From contig NZ_PDCP01000056.1 of NCBI RefSeq assembly GCF_002553505.1, forward strand, positions 1 to 37,527: 37,527 nt of DNA. Reading direction: 5' to 3'. Below, one piece after another: positions 22,234-30,275 of this stretch (positions are counted from its first letter, which is position 1; each line of letters opens with the position of its first letter). The notes beneath the pieces were generated by a model. The model worked only from the letters and a program-made list of their open reading frames with translations. It was not told the DNA's origin and did not search any database. The position numbers and the translations under genes are program-made. Origin of the DNA: Mycolicibacterium agri (GTDB lineage: Bacteria > Actinomycetota > Actinomycetes > Mycobacteriales > Mycobacteriaceae).

Positions 22234-23415
22234 TTACCCGGCCCGCAGGATCAGCGCGTCGCCCTGGCCGCCCGCGCCGCACAGCGCGGCGACGGCATAG
22301 CCGGATCCGCGTCGCGCCAACTCCAGCGCCGCGTGCAGCGTGATGCGCGCACCCGACATGCCGATCGGATGGCCGATCGCGATCGCACCGCCGTTGGTGT
22401 TGACCTTCTCCGGATCGAGACCGAGTTCCTTCATCGAAGCCAACGCGACCGCCGAGAACGCCTCGTTGATCTCGACCACATCCAGGTCGTCGACCGAAAT
22501 ACCTTCGCGCGCAATGGCTTTCTTGATCGCATTGGCCGGCTGGGACTGCAGCGTGGAGTCCGGCCCCGCGACAACGCCGTGGGCGCCGATCTCGCACAGC
22601 CAGGACAGCCCCATCTGCTCGGCCTTGTCCTTGTTCATCACGACGACGGCAGCGGCGCCATCGGAGATCTGCGACGCCGAACCCGCCGTGATGGTTCCGT
22701 CTTTGCGGAACGCGGGCTTGAGCCCGGCCAACGACTCGGCGGTGGTGTTGGCCCGGATCCCCTCGTCCTCGGCGAACTCGATCGGGTCGCCCTTGCGCTG
22801 CGGAATCTGGACAGGAACCACTTCGTCGGCAAACACGCCGTCTTTCCATGCGGCCGCGGCCTTCTGGTGCGAGCGGGCCGCGAACTCGTCCTGCTCGGCG
22901 CGGGTGAACTGGTCGACCTCGTTGCGCTGCTCGGTCAACGCGCCCATCGGCTGGTCGGTGAACACGTCGTGCAACCCGTCGTAGGCCATGTGATCGAGCA
23001 CGGTGACATCGCCGTACTTGTAGCCGGCGCGGCTGTTCATCAACAGGTGCGGCGCCTTGGTCATCGACTCCTGACCGCCCGCGACGACCACGTCGAATTC
23101 ACCGGCGCGAATCAGCTGATCGGCCAACGCGATCGAGTCGATGCCGGACAGGCACATCTTGTTGATCGTCAGCGACGGCACGCCCCAGCCGATGCCGGCG
23201 GCCACCGCCGCCTGCCGCGCAGGCATCTGCCCAGCCCCGGCGGTCAGCACCTGACCCATGATCACGTACTCGACTGACGACGCGGGGACACCCGCCTTCT
23301 CCAGGGCGCCCTTGATGGCGATGGCGCCTAGGTCGCTGCCCGAGAACTCCTTCAACGAGCCCATCAGCTTGCCCACTGGCGTCCGCGCCCCAGCAACTAT
23401 TACCGACGTCGTCAT
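22234..23415 (-). CDS. fadA4: acetyl-CoA C-acetyltransferase (thiolase)
   Basis: A 393-residue degradative/biosynthetic thiolase. The acyl-accepting Cys88 is in INKMCLSG, and the C-terminal catalytic residues His349 (AIGHPIG) and Cys379 (LCGAGGQGD) are present. The VIVAGARTPVGK start is typical. It corresponds in place and sequence to M. tuberculosis FadA4. GGAGG six bases before ATG 23415 gives a strong start. It is divergent from the methylmalonyl-CoA epimerase gene, with 91 bases between them; both act on short acyl-CoAs. Confidence 0.93.
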   Translation of the reverse strand: MTTSVIVAGARTPVGKLMGSLKEFSGSDLGAIAIKGALEKAGVPASSVEYVIMGQVLTAGAGQMPARQAAVAAGIGWGVPSLTINKMCLSGIDSIALADQLIRAGEFDVVVAGGQESMTKAPHLLMNSRAGYKYGDVTVLDHMAYDGLHDVFTDQPMGALTEQRNEVDQFTRAEQDEFAARSHQKAAAAWKDGVFADEVVPVQIPQRKGDPIEFAEDEGIRANTTAESLAGLKPAFRKDGTITAGSASQISDGAAAVVVMNKDKAEQMGLSWLCEIGAHGVVAGPDSTLQSQPANAIKKAIAREGISVDDLDVVEINEAFSAVALASMKELGLDPEKVNTNGGAIAIGHPIGMSGARITLHAALELARRGSGYAVAALCGAGGQGDALILRAG

Positions 23416-23506
23416 TTCCTACCTCCAGGGGTTTCGCAAGGCTTCGTCGAGGCTATCCAGAAGACCGCCAGTATCGAAATCGATGTCGTTAGGTTACCTT
23501 TGCGTT

Positions 23507-23977
23507 ATGACCGCCGACCAAGTTGACGCCCGTCCACTCTTGGCCACCGCACTGGTGACAGCAATCGACCACGTCGGCATTGCTGTCGCGGATCTGGACA
23601 GCGCGGTCAAGTGGTATCACGACCATCTCGGCATGATCGTCCTGCACGAAGAGGTCAACGAGGACCAGGGCGTCCACGAGGCGATGCTGTCGGTACGCGG
23701 CGCGCCGGTCGGCAGCGCGCAGATTCAGCTAATGGCGCCGCTCGACGAGACGTCGCCGATTGCCAAGTTCCTGGACAAGCGCGGCCCCGGCCTGCAGCAG
23801 CTGGCGTATCGGGTCAGCGACATCGACGCGCTCACCGACCGGCTGCAGGAGCAGGGTGTGCGGCTGATCTACGACGCACCGCGGCGGGGTACCGCCAATT
23901 CGCGGATCAACTTCATCCATCCGAAGGATGCCGGCGGTGTGCTGATCGAGTTGGTCGAGCCCGCCGAAACTCACTGA
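23507..23977 (+). CDS. methylmalonyl-CoA epimerase (VOC fold)
   Basis: A 156-residue vicinal-oxygen-chelate protein that interconverts the (R) and (S) forms of methylmalonyl-CoA in propionate metabolism. Two beta-alpha-beta modules are visible. Metal ligands expected for the family include His22 in IDHVGIAV and Glu148 in GVLIELVEP. The usual central His is replaced by Gln in GLQQLAYRV, a change I recall from other actinobacterial epimerases, so it need not mean loss of function. ATG 23507 was chosen; the frame runs upstream but the VOC domain starts just after it. Matches Rv1322A. Confidence 0.87.
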   Translation: MTADQVDARPLLATALVTAIDHVGIAVADLDSAVKWYHDHLGMIVLHEEVNEDQGVHEAMLSVRGAPVGSAQIQLMAPLDETSPIAKFLDKRGPGLQQLAYRVSDIDALTDRLQEQGVRLIYDAPRRGTANSRINFIHPKDAGGVLIELVEPAETH

Positions 23978-23980
23978 CAT

Positions 23981-24271
23981 CTACGACCATTTCCTGGTCG
24001 GGCCCCGAGTGGCGCGATGCTGCCAGCACGGCGTGTGCCAATGCCTGCGGTCCTCGACCGCGTCTTGCCCGAAGTCGATCGGCCATACCACCAAATGCGC
24101 TGTGCCGGGCCGAATTTCGTGGTCGCAGCCCGGGCAGCGGTAGGTCTTGGTGGCCCTGGCCGCGGCGACCGGCTTGACCTCGTAGTCGTAGCCGTCGGGT
24201 CCGACCTCGATGCGCCGGGGCGCGGGCAGGGGTGTCCGTGGCGGCTGCCGGGTGCGTCGACGCCTGGACAT
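23981..24271 (-). CDS. small zinc-ribbon-like protein upstream-paired with nucS
   Basis: A 96-residue basic protein. It has YRCPGCDHEI (Cys46, Cys49) and, about 30 residues on, RRHWHTPCW (His77, His79, Cys82), which could form one zinc site. Actinobacterial relatives sit beside nucS and are sometimes labelled ATP/GTP-binding, but no P-loop is visible here, so I would not use that label. The N-terminus is Arg/Pro-rich. The start ATG 24271 lies 17 bases after the nucS stop on the same strand, so the two are likely cotranscribed. It ends three bases from the epimerase stop. Confidence 0.75.
   Translation of the reverse strand: MSRRRRTRQPPRTPLPAPRRIEVGPDGYDYEVKPVAAARATKTYRCPGCDHEIRPGTAHLVVWPIDFGQDAVEDRRHWHTPCWQHRATRGPTRKWS
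23984..24000 (+). terminator. short hairpin after the epimerase gene
   Basis: CGACCA (23984-23989) and TGGTCG (23995-24000) pair around TTTCC, seven bases after the epimerase stop. It overlaps the 3' end of the opposing zinc-ribbon gene. The stem is short and has no T run, so terminator function is tentative. Confidence 0.35.
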
Positions 24272-24288
24272 CTGATGAGTCTATGCGC

Positions 24289-24960
24289 TCAGAACAGCCG
24301 GAACTCGGAGTCGTCCATGCCGCGCATCTGGTCGTAGTCCAAAGTCACGCAACGGATTCCACGATCGATGGCCAGGGTGCGCGCCTGCGGCTTGATCTGC
24401 TGAGCGGCGAACACCCCGCTGACGGGGGCCAGCACGCTGTCGCGGTTGAGCAGTTCAAGGTAACGGGTGAGCTGTTCGACGCCGTCGATCTCGCCGCGCC
24501 GCTTGATCTCCACGGCCACCGAGCGGCCCTGTTCGTCGCGGCATAGCAGATCGACCGGCCCGATCGGGGTCATGTACTCACGGCGCACCAACGTGTAACC
24601 GGGGCCGAGCAATTCGATGTGCTCGGCCAACAGCGCCTGCAGGTGCGCTTCCACTCCGTCTTTGACCAGGCCCGGGTCCACCCCCAGTTCGTGGCTCGAG
24701 TCGTGCTCGATGTCTTCGACGGTGATGCGCAACTGCTCGCCGGACTTGTTCTCCACCACCCACACCGGCAACGGACCGCTGGTGTCCTCGGTCATCCAAC
24801 ACGGCGGGCTCATCCAGTTCAGGGGCTTGTAGGCCCGGTCGTCGGCATGCACGCTGACCGACCCGTCGGCCTTGATCAGCAGCAGCCTGCGGGCGGAGGG
24901 CAGATGGGCGGTCAGACGCCCCACGTAGTCAACGGTGCACGAAGCGATGACGAGACGCAC
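24289..24960 (-). CDS. nucS: mismatch-specific endonuclease NucS/EndoMS
   Basis: A 223-residue endonuclease that cuts mismatched DNA and replaces MutS/MutL repair in actinobacteria. The nuclease motif is complete: Asp137 (PVDLLC), Glu151 and Lys153 (VAVEIKRRG). The N-terminal dimer/DNA-binding domain with WMSPPCWMTED and the C-terminal QARTLAIDRGIRCVTLDYD are conserved. The very C-terminus (about 215-223) ends DSEFRLF, the acidic-hydrophobic tail that contacts the sliding clamp in the family. GTG start at 24960. It is divergent from the cyclase gene by 48 bases. Confidence 0.95.
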   Translation of the reverse strand: MRLVIASCTVDYVGRLTAHLPSARRLLLIKADGSVSVHADDRAYKPLNWMSPPCWMTEDTSGPLPVWVVENKSGEQLRITVEDIEHDSSHELGVDPGLVKDGVEAHLQALLAEHIELLGPGYTLVRREYMTPIGPVDLLCRDEQGRSVAVEIKRRGEIDGVEQLTRYLELLNRDSVLAPVSGVFAAQQIKPQARTLAIDRGIRCVTLDYDQMRGMDDSEFRLF

Positions 24961-25008
24961 TGGTCCAACCTTAGGGCCCGAACCCCGGGCAAATTAGGCT
25001 GACACGGG

Positions 25009-26613
25009 ATGAACTCGAAAAAGAGCGTCGCGCACCGGTTGGGCCGGGTCCTGGAGACCGTGACCCGGCAAAGCGGACGGCTGTCGACGACGCCGGACTA
25101 CGGGTCGTGGCTGCTGGGCAGGGAGACCGAAAGCCAGAAGCGGCGACGGGTCCGCATCCAGGTCATCCTGACCGTCCTCATCCTGTTGACCAACCTGCTC
25201 GGGATCATCGTGGCGACCGCTCTGGTGGCGTTCGTGTTTCCGGTGCCCAGCGTCTTCAGCGACGTCCCTGCGTGGCTCACCTTCGGGGTCAGCCCGGCCT
25301 ACATCGCGCTGGCGCTGGGCCTTGGCACCTTTTGGGTGACCCACAAGATCGTCAACTCGCTGCGGTGGGCCATCGAGGAGCGAAAGCCGAACCGCGCCGA
25401 TCATCGCAACGCGTTCGTGGCACCCTGGCGGGTCGCGCGAATGGTCCTGATTTTGTGGGGCGTCGGCGCGGCGCTCATGACGACGTTGTACGGGCTTCAC
25501 GACACCGACTTCATCCCGCGCTTCCTGTTCGCCGTCAGCTTCTCCGGCGTCGTGGTGGCCACCGCTTGCTACCTGATCACCGAGTTCTCGCTGCGGCCGG
25601 TCGCCGCGCAGGCCCTGGAAGCCGGTCCGCCACCCCACCGCCTCACCGCGGGCATCATGGGCCGCACCATGCTGGTCTGGATGCTCGGCTCGGGCGTGCC
25701 CGTTCTCGGCATCGCGGTCACCGCGATCTTCGCCCTGGCACTGCAGAACCTCACCCAGACGCAATTCGCCTACGCCGTACTCAACATCGCCGTCGTGGCG
25801 CTCATCTTCGGCTGGGTGCTGATGTGGTTGCTGTCCTGGTTGACCGCCACACCGGTGCGCGTGGTGCGCACGGCGCTCAAGCACGTCGAGGAAGGCGACT
25901 TGGACTGCAAGGTGGTGGTGTTCGACGGCACCGAGCTGGGCGAGCTGCAGCGCGGATTCAACTCGATGGTCGAGGGCCTGCGAGAGCGCGAACGGGTGCG
26001 CGACCTCTTCGGCAGGCACGTCGGCCGTGAGGTGGCCGCAGCGGCCGAAAAGGAACGGCCCCAGCTCGGTGGCGAGGAACGCCACGTCGCGGTGTTCTTC
26101 GTCGATCTGATCGGCTCGACGGAGTTGGTGTCAGGCCGTCCCGCAACCGAAGTGGTCCAGCTGTTGAACCGGTTCTTCCAGGTGATCGTCGAAGAGGTCG
26201 ACCGCCACCACGGCATCGTCAACAAGTTCGAAGGCGATGGCGCGCTTGCGGTTTTCGGTGCGCCGAATCACCTCGACCATCCTGAGGACGAGGCGCTCGC
26301 CGCTGCGCGGGCGATCTGCGAGCGGGTCCGCGCCGAGGTGCCCGAATGCGACATCGGCATCGGCGTGGCCGCAGGCCAGGCGGTGGCGGGCAACGTCGGT
26401 GCCAACGAACGCTTCGAGTACACCGTCATCGGCGAACCGGTCAACGAGGCGGCCCGGTTGTGCGACCTGGCGAAGACGAAGCCCAGCCGGCTCCTCGCGT
26501 CGTCGGACGCGGTGGCGAATGCCACCGAAAATGAAAGCCGTTACTGGACTTTGGGCGACACCGTGACCCTGCGAGGCCTCGATCAGCCGACGCAGCTGGC
26601 AGTGCCGGTCTGA
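25009..26613 (+). CDS. membrane class III adenylate cyclase with HAMP domain
   Basis: A 534-residue integral membrane cyclase of the Rv1318c/Rv1319c/Rv1320c type. About six hydrophobic spans fill residues 45-280, followed by a HAMP linker (TPVRVVRTALKHVEEGDLDCKV) and the catalytic domain from about 355. Metal ligands are Asp366 (FFVDLIGS) and Asp410 (FEGDGA); Lys406 and the Thr in EYTVIG select adenine; Asn479 and Arg483 (PVNEAARL) stabilise the transition state. All are present, so it should be active as a homodimer. M. tuberculosis has three tandem copies here; this window has one. The gene starts a rightward unit with the kinase-like gene seven bases downstream. Confidence 0.92.
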   Translation: MNSKKSVAHRLGRVLETVTRQSGRLSTTPDYGSWLLGRETESQKRRRVRIQVILTVLILLTNLLGIIVATALVAFVFPVPSVFSDVPAWLTFGVSPAYIALALGLGTFWVTHKIVNSLRWAIEERKPNRADHRNAFVAPWRVARMVLILWGVGAALMTTLYGLHDTDFIPRFLFAVSFSGVVVATACYLITEFSLRPVAAQALEAGPPPHRLTAGIMGRTMLVWMLGSGVPVLGIAVTAIFALALQNLTQTQFAYAVLNIAVVALIFGWVLMWLLSWLTATPVRVVRTALKHVEEGDLDCKVVVFDGTELGELQRGFNSMVEGLRERERVRDLFGRHVGREVAAAAEKERPQLGGEERHVAVFFVDLIGSTELVSGRPATEVVQLLNRFFQVIVEEVDRHHGIVNKFEGDGALAVFGAPNHLDHPEDEALAAARAICERVRAEVPECDIGIGVAAGQAVAGNVGANERFEYTVIGEPVNEAARLCDLAKTKPSRLLASSDAVANATENESRYWTLGDTVTLRGLDQPTQLAVPV

Positions 26614-26620
26614 TGGATCA

Positions 26621-27550
26621 GTGAGGATGATGACGGCGGCCGAGTTGGCCGACCGCACCCACCGCGCCACGGAGGCAGCCGTGGCCGTCGCTGCCGATCT
26701 CGGGCTGCGGGTGCAGCGACCTGTGGTCCTGCATGACGTGTTCTCTGTCGTCGTGCATCTGGCGCCCGAACCTGTCGTCGCGCGCATCCCTGTGGTGCTC
26801 ACCGGTGCGACGGCGCCCGACGCGCAGGCCGCCCGTCAGCAGCGTGAGCTCGACGTCGTGGCGTGGCTGGACCAGAGGGGTGTCCCCGTCGTCGCACCGT
26901 CTCCGCTGGTGCCGCGCAGACCGTTTCGCCGAGACGGCTTCCCGATGACGTTTTGGGAGCTTGCCGACGTGGCCGACGATCATCAGCCGTATCGGGGCGT
27001 CGACATCTCCTACAGCGCCGAACTGCACGCTGCGCTGTCGGAATGTCCGGCGCCGCTGCCGTTTCTGGCGCCGTTCAACCATGGGCTGCCCGAGATGTTG
27101 GCAGTGCTGGATGACGTCGATGTCTTGCGACGCGGCGAAACCGACCGCGCCCGCGCCGAATACGCGGCGCTGCGCTCGATTCTGGCGAACCGATCCGCCT
27201 TCGAGTCGGCCTTTCCCGAGGTGGAGGTCCAACCGATCCAGGGAGACGGCCCGTCGCACAACGTCATTCGCACCAAGGACGGCATCCGGTTCTCCGACTT
27301 CGAGGACGTGACGATCGGCCCGGTGGAATGGGACCTCGCGCTGATCGGCGCAGAGGCCGTCGCGGGCTACGACGACGCCGCGCGGCAGCGTCGGCGCCGC
27401 GTGACGAATCCCGATGTGCAGCGGGTGATGGATGCCGCCCGTCGCCTGCAGTTCGTCGGTTGCCTCACGCTGATGCCGCAGCTGCCGCTGCTCGCCGATG
27501 CGCTGATGGAGATGGTGCAGGAATGGCGTGACACGCCACTGGACCTTTGA
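26621..27550 (+). CDS. APH/choline-kinase-like protein with altered catalytic loop
   Basis: A 309-residue protein of the aminoglycoside phosphotransferase superfamily. The C-terminal lobe is recognisable from PIQGDGPSHNVIRT (about 205-218) and FSDFEDVTIGPVEWDLALIG (about 224-243). The canonical catalytic loop H-G-D-x-H-x2-N reads Q-G-D-G-P-S-H-N: the Asp209 base and Asn214 are kept, but both loop histidines are changed; the metal motif DFD is DFE (Asp226). It may still bind nucleotide or phosphorylate a small molecule. Substrate unknown; nothing here shows drug resistance. GTG 26621 is seven bases after the cyclase stop; ATG 26627 or 26630 are alternatives. Confidence 0.72.
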   Translation: MRMMTAAELADRTHRATEAAVAVAADLGLRVQRPVVLHDVFSVVVHLAPEPVVARIPVVLTGATAPDAQAARQQRELDVVAWLDQRGVPVVAPSPLVPRRPFRRDGFPMTFWELADVADDHQPYRGVDISYSAELHAALSECPAPLPFLAPFNHGLPEMLAVLDDVDVLRRGETDRARAEYAALRSILANRSAFESAFPEVEVQPIQGDGPSHNVIRTKDGIRFSDFEDVTIGPVEWDLALIGAEAVAGYDDAARQRRRRVTNPDVQRVMDAARRLQFVGCLTLMPQLPLLADALMEMVQEWRDTPLDL

Positions 27551-27561
27551 CTCACGCGGGC

Positions 27562-28413
27562 CTACGCCGAGCCGACAGCTTGTTCGCCGACGACGGCGAG
27601 CAGCCGGAGTTGTTCGAGCGCAGAGGATCCCGCGGGCGGGGTCAGCACGACCAGGCGTTGATTGTCGACGGTGGCGAGCACTTCGCAGTCGAGGGTGATG
27701 GCACCGACCTTGGTCAGGAACGTCTTCTGCTGCATGTGTCTGGCGGCCACCTCGTGGCGTGCCCACAGCGCCGCGAACTCCGGGCTGTGGGCCAGCAGGT
27801 TGTCGATGAGTTCGCGCATGTCGGCGTCGTTGCGTCTGCGGGCCCATGCCGCGCGAAGGTCGGCGACGAAGGTTCGGCTGTGCTCGTCGTGCTCTCCTTG
27901 CGGGGCCAGCGCACGACTGGTCGGGTCGGTGAACCACTTCCAGCTCAAGTTCGACCGAAACCCCGTGTCGCCGGCGACCCGATCCCCCATCAACAGCCTG
28001 GCGAGTTCGTTCTGCGCGAGGATGACGTCGGTGTCGGAGCCGACGAACGCGGCGGCGTCGCGCAATTGGTCGAGGACGAACATCAGCGCCGGGCGCACGT
28101 GCGTGGACGCCCTGGTGCGGTCGGGCACGGCGTGGCCTGCCAGCCGGTACAGGTGGTCGGTCTCGTCGTCGGTGAGGCGAAGCCCGCGTGCCAGCGCGCG
28201 CACCATCTGAGTCGACGGCTGCGGGCCGCGGGCCTGTTCCAACCGGCCGTAATAGTCCACCGACATCCCGGTCAGCTGGGCCACCTCTTCGCGCCTCAGG
28301 CCGGCCGTGCGGCGCCGCACACCCGCGGGAAGCCCGACGTCCGACGGTCTGATGGCCTCTCTGCGGCGGCGCAGGAAGTCGGCCAGCGCAGCGCGGTCCA
28401 TCGAGCCGTCCAT
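27562..28413 (-). CDS. XRE/MmyB-type transcriptional regulator
   Basis: A 283-residue regulator. The N-terminal helix-turn-helix (about 5-75) has the RTAGLRREEVAQLTGMSVDYYGRLEQ pattern in pieces typical of the MmyB group, followed by the C-terminal MmyB-like ligand-binding domain, which binds fatty-acid-like molecules in studied relatives. The frame is open to 28575 but the conserved part begins near ATG 28413 (ATG 28401 is an alternative). It is divergent from the aldo/keto reductase at 28514, the usual arrangement in which this type of regulator controls the neighbouring oxidoreductase. The stop is eleven bases from that of the kinase-like gene, convergent. Confidence 0.85.
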   Translation of the reverse strand: MDGSMDRAALADFLRRRREAIRPSDVGLPAGVRRRTAGLRREEVAQLTGMSVDYYGRLEQARGPQPSTQMVRALARGLRLTDDETDHLYRLAGHAVPDRTRASTHVRPALMFVLDQLRDAAAFVGSDTDVILAQNELARLLMGDRVAGDTGFRSNLSWKWFTDPTSRALAPQGEHDEHSRTFVADLRAAWARRRNDADMRELIDNLLAHSPEFAALWARHEVAARHMQQKTFLTKVGAITLDCEVLATVDNQRLVVLTPPAGSSALEQLRLLAVVGEQAVGSA

Positions 28414-28446
28414 GCAGCCATTGTCGCCGACGCGGGCACGCGCAGA

Positions 28447-28478
28447 CAGGGACTCGCAATCCCTGGTTCGACGCGTCG
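28447..28478. promoter_or_regulatory. palindromes between MmyB-type regulator and aldo/keto reductase
   Basis: Two symmetric elements lie in the 100-base divergent gap: CAGGGA-N7-TCCCTG (28447-28452 and 28460-28465) and the perfect palindrome CGACGCGTCG (28469-28478). They are candidates for the regulator's operator. Neither matches a site known to me. Confidence 0.35.
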
Positions 28479-28513
28479 TGGTATCCCGGCCGGTGGCGAT
28501 TGACACTGGCTTC

Positions 28514-29509
28514 ATGCAAACGAAGAAACTCGGATCTCTGATCACATCGGCAGTCGGCCTCGGTTGCATGGGCATGTCGGGCGCCTACGGCGAAGCCGAC
28601 CGCGGCGAGAGCATCGCGACCGTGCGCGCAGCCATCGACGCCGGCATCACCTTGGTGGACACCGCCGACTTCTACCGGATGGGGCACAACGAACTACTGC
28701 TCGCGGAGGCGCTGCGATCGATGCCCCGCGAAAGTTACCATCTCAGCGTGAAATTCGGCGCCCAGATCGGACCGGACGGCACGTGGTTCGGATTCGACGG
28801 GCGACCGGCAGCGGTGAAGACCGCGGTCGCATATTCGCTGCAGCGACTCGGCACCGACTACATCGACGTATACAGGCCGGCGCGCCTGGACCCCGCAGTG
28901 CCGATCGAGGACACCGTCGGCGCCATCGGCGACCTCGTCGACGCCGGGTTCGTGCGCCACATCGGCCTGTCGGAGGTCGGTTCGGAGACCGTTCGCCGAG
29001 CGGCATCGGTCCGGCCCATCAGTGATCTACAGATCGAGTATTCGCTGATGTCACGCAGTATCGAGCGCGACATTCTGCAGACCTGCCGCGAACTCGGAAT
29101 CGGTATCACCGCATACGGCGTGCTGTCTCGAGGGCTCATCGGCGGCAACTGGACCAAAAACAGGAGCGGACATGCTGATTCTGCCGATTCGCGTCTTGCC
29201 AGCCCGCGTTTCTCAGGGCATAACCTGGACGCCAATCTGGCTCTCGCGGAGGCACTGCGGGGCGTGGCCGACGAACTCGGTCTCACGATGGCGCAGGTCG
29301 CGATCGGCTGGGTCGCCTCCCGAGGCTCCGACGTGGTGCCGCTCATCGGCGCGCGCACCCGCACTCGTCTGAACGAGGCGCTCGGCGCTGTGGATGTACG
29401 CCTGGACGGCGACCAGCTGGCCCGCATCGAGGCGGCCGTGCCCGCGGAAAAGGTGGCCGGCGACCGGTACCCCGCCGCGCACATGGCGGCCCTGGACTCC
29501 GAACGCTGA
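28514..29509 (+). CDS. aldo/keto reductase
   Basis: A 331-residue NADPH-dependent oxidoreductase of the AKR (YakC/IolS-like) group. The barrel start KLGSLITSAVGLGCMGMSG, the catalytic Asp49 and Tyr54 (DTADFYRMG) and Lys80 (SVKFG) are present; the region after IDVYRPARLDP carries the rest of the site. The C-terminal cofactor motif VPLIGARTRTRLNEAL is typical. The substrate is unknown. I chose ATG 28514; longer frames overlap the regulator. Divergent from the MmyB-type regulator, which probably controls it. Confidence 0.9.
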   Translation: MQTKKLGSLITSAVGLGCMGMSGAYGEADRGESIATVRAAIDAGITLVDTADFYRMGHNELLLAEALRSMPRESYHLSVKFGAQIGPDGTWFGFDGRPAAVKTAVAYSLQRLGTDYIDVYRPARLDPAVPIEDTVGAIGDLVDAGFVRHIGLSEVGSETVRRAASVRPISDLQIEYSLMSRSIERDILQTCRELGIGITAYGVLSRGLIGGNWTKNRSGHADSADSRLASPRFSGHNLDANLALAEALRGVADELGLTMAQVAIGWVASRGSDVVPLIGARTRTRLNEALGAVDVRLDGDQLARIEAAVPAEKVAGDRYPAAHMAALDSER

Positions 29510-29537
29510 TCCGCTGCAGACGTCTAACCTCGGATCC

Positions 29538-29888
29538 ATGGCACGTGGAATCTTCGACTCCCCCGTCGTCGGCATCCTCAACAGGGGCTTCGTCGGACTG
29601 CTCAACGCTCCCGTCATCGGCCGCTTCGTCAGCCGCGGCCTGGTGGTCATTCGGTATGTCGGGCGGCGATCAGGGCGCACCTTCGAAACACCGGTCGGCT
29701 ATCGGCGGTCCGGAAACCGGATCGTGATCACCGTCGTCGCGCCGGACAAGAAAACCTGGTGGCGCAACTTCCTCGGCGAGGGCGGACCCATCACGCTTGT
29801 GAATCTCGACGGCGCGGACCGGACTGGCCACGCGGTGGCCGAGCGCGACGAGGAGGGACGCGTGACGGTGACAGTCGACCTGGAATAG
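29538..29888 (+). CDS. Ddn-like F420/quinone nitroreductase family protein
   Basis: A 116-residue protein of the deazaflavin (F420)-dependent nitroreductase family typified by Ddn. Conserved features are the RYVGRRSGRTFETPVGYRR strand-turn (about 37-55), KKTWWRNFLGEGG and the split-barrel pattern. It is slightly shorter than Ddn (about 150), ending in VTVTVDLE. Start ATG 29538; the longer frame lies inside the aldo/keto reductase gene. Relatives reduce quinones or nitro compounds with reduced F420; the substrate here is unknown. Confidence 0.8.
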   Translation: MARGIFDSPVVGILNRGFVGLLNAPVIGRFVSRGLVVIRYVGRRSGRTFETPVGYRRSGNRIVITVVAPDKKTWWRNFLGEGGPITLVNLDGADRTGHAVAERDEEGRVTVTVDLE

Positions 29889-29925
29889 GCTTCGCGGCAA
29901 GCCTCTTCGATCCCGTCGGGATCGA
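29888..29925 (+). terminator. tandem hairpins after the Ddn-like gene
   Basis: GGCTT-N6-AAGCC (29888-29903) is followed by TCGATCCC-GTC-GGGATCGA (29907-29925), a perfect eight-base stem with a three-base loop. They start at the stop codon of the Ddn-like gene and lie before the opposing LLM remnant, so they may end transcription from either side. No strong T run is present. Confidence 0.45.
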
Positions 29926-29942
29926 CGGCCCCTCACACGCCG

Positions 29943-30215
29943 TTACGTGCGCGGCAGCACGTGCGGCGCCAGTAGGCGGGCAGCATCGCGCGGCCCCGGT
30001 TGACCGTCGCTGTGAAGCGCCGTGAGGTACCCGTGGTCGGCGCCGGCGTCATCATACTGCCGCACGCGTGCCGCAATATGTTCTGGGCTGTCGAACTGCC
30101 CTCCGTTCACCCACGGCGCGGCATACCCCAGTTGTTCCATGTCGCGTGCATCGCCCAAATGCCGACCGTCGGCGGCAATCTCAACAGCGAAGCCGACCGA
30201 GTTCTTTGCGAGCAT
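29943..30215 (-). pseudogene. internally deleted LLM-class (F420) oxidoreductase remnant
   Basis: A 90-residue frame that looks like the two ends of a luciferase-like (LLM class) F420-dependent oxidoreductase joined together. The first part (about 20-41, DMEQLGYAAPWVNGGQ) matches the start of the barrel, where EELGYGALWVGG-type sequence is usual. The rest (about 44-90, PEHIAARVRQYDDAGADHGYLTAL and the closing LLAPHVLP) matches the C-terminus. The central 200 or so residues that form the barrel and cofactor site are missing. The reading frame is kept across the junction. It is most likely non-functional, unless the small protein has been reused. ATG 30215. Confidence 0.6.
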
Positions 30216-30275
30216 GCCGCCAGGCTAGAACCTCAATCGAGCTTGAGGTCAAGGCGCACAGGCGCACTGCCGCGA

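Noticed and set aside
23491..23499. AGGTTACCT palindrome before the epimerase gene as an operator.
   Set aside because: Only four-base arms; too short to distinguish from chance.
28500..28505. TTGACA before the aldo/keto reductase as a -35 box.
   Set aside because: It ends only eight bases before the ATG, leaving no room for a -10 element.
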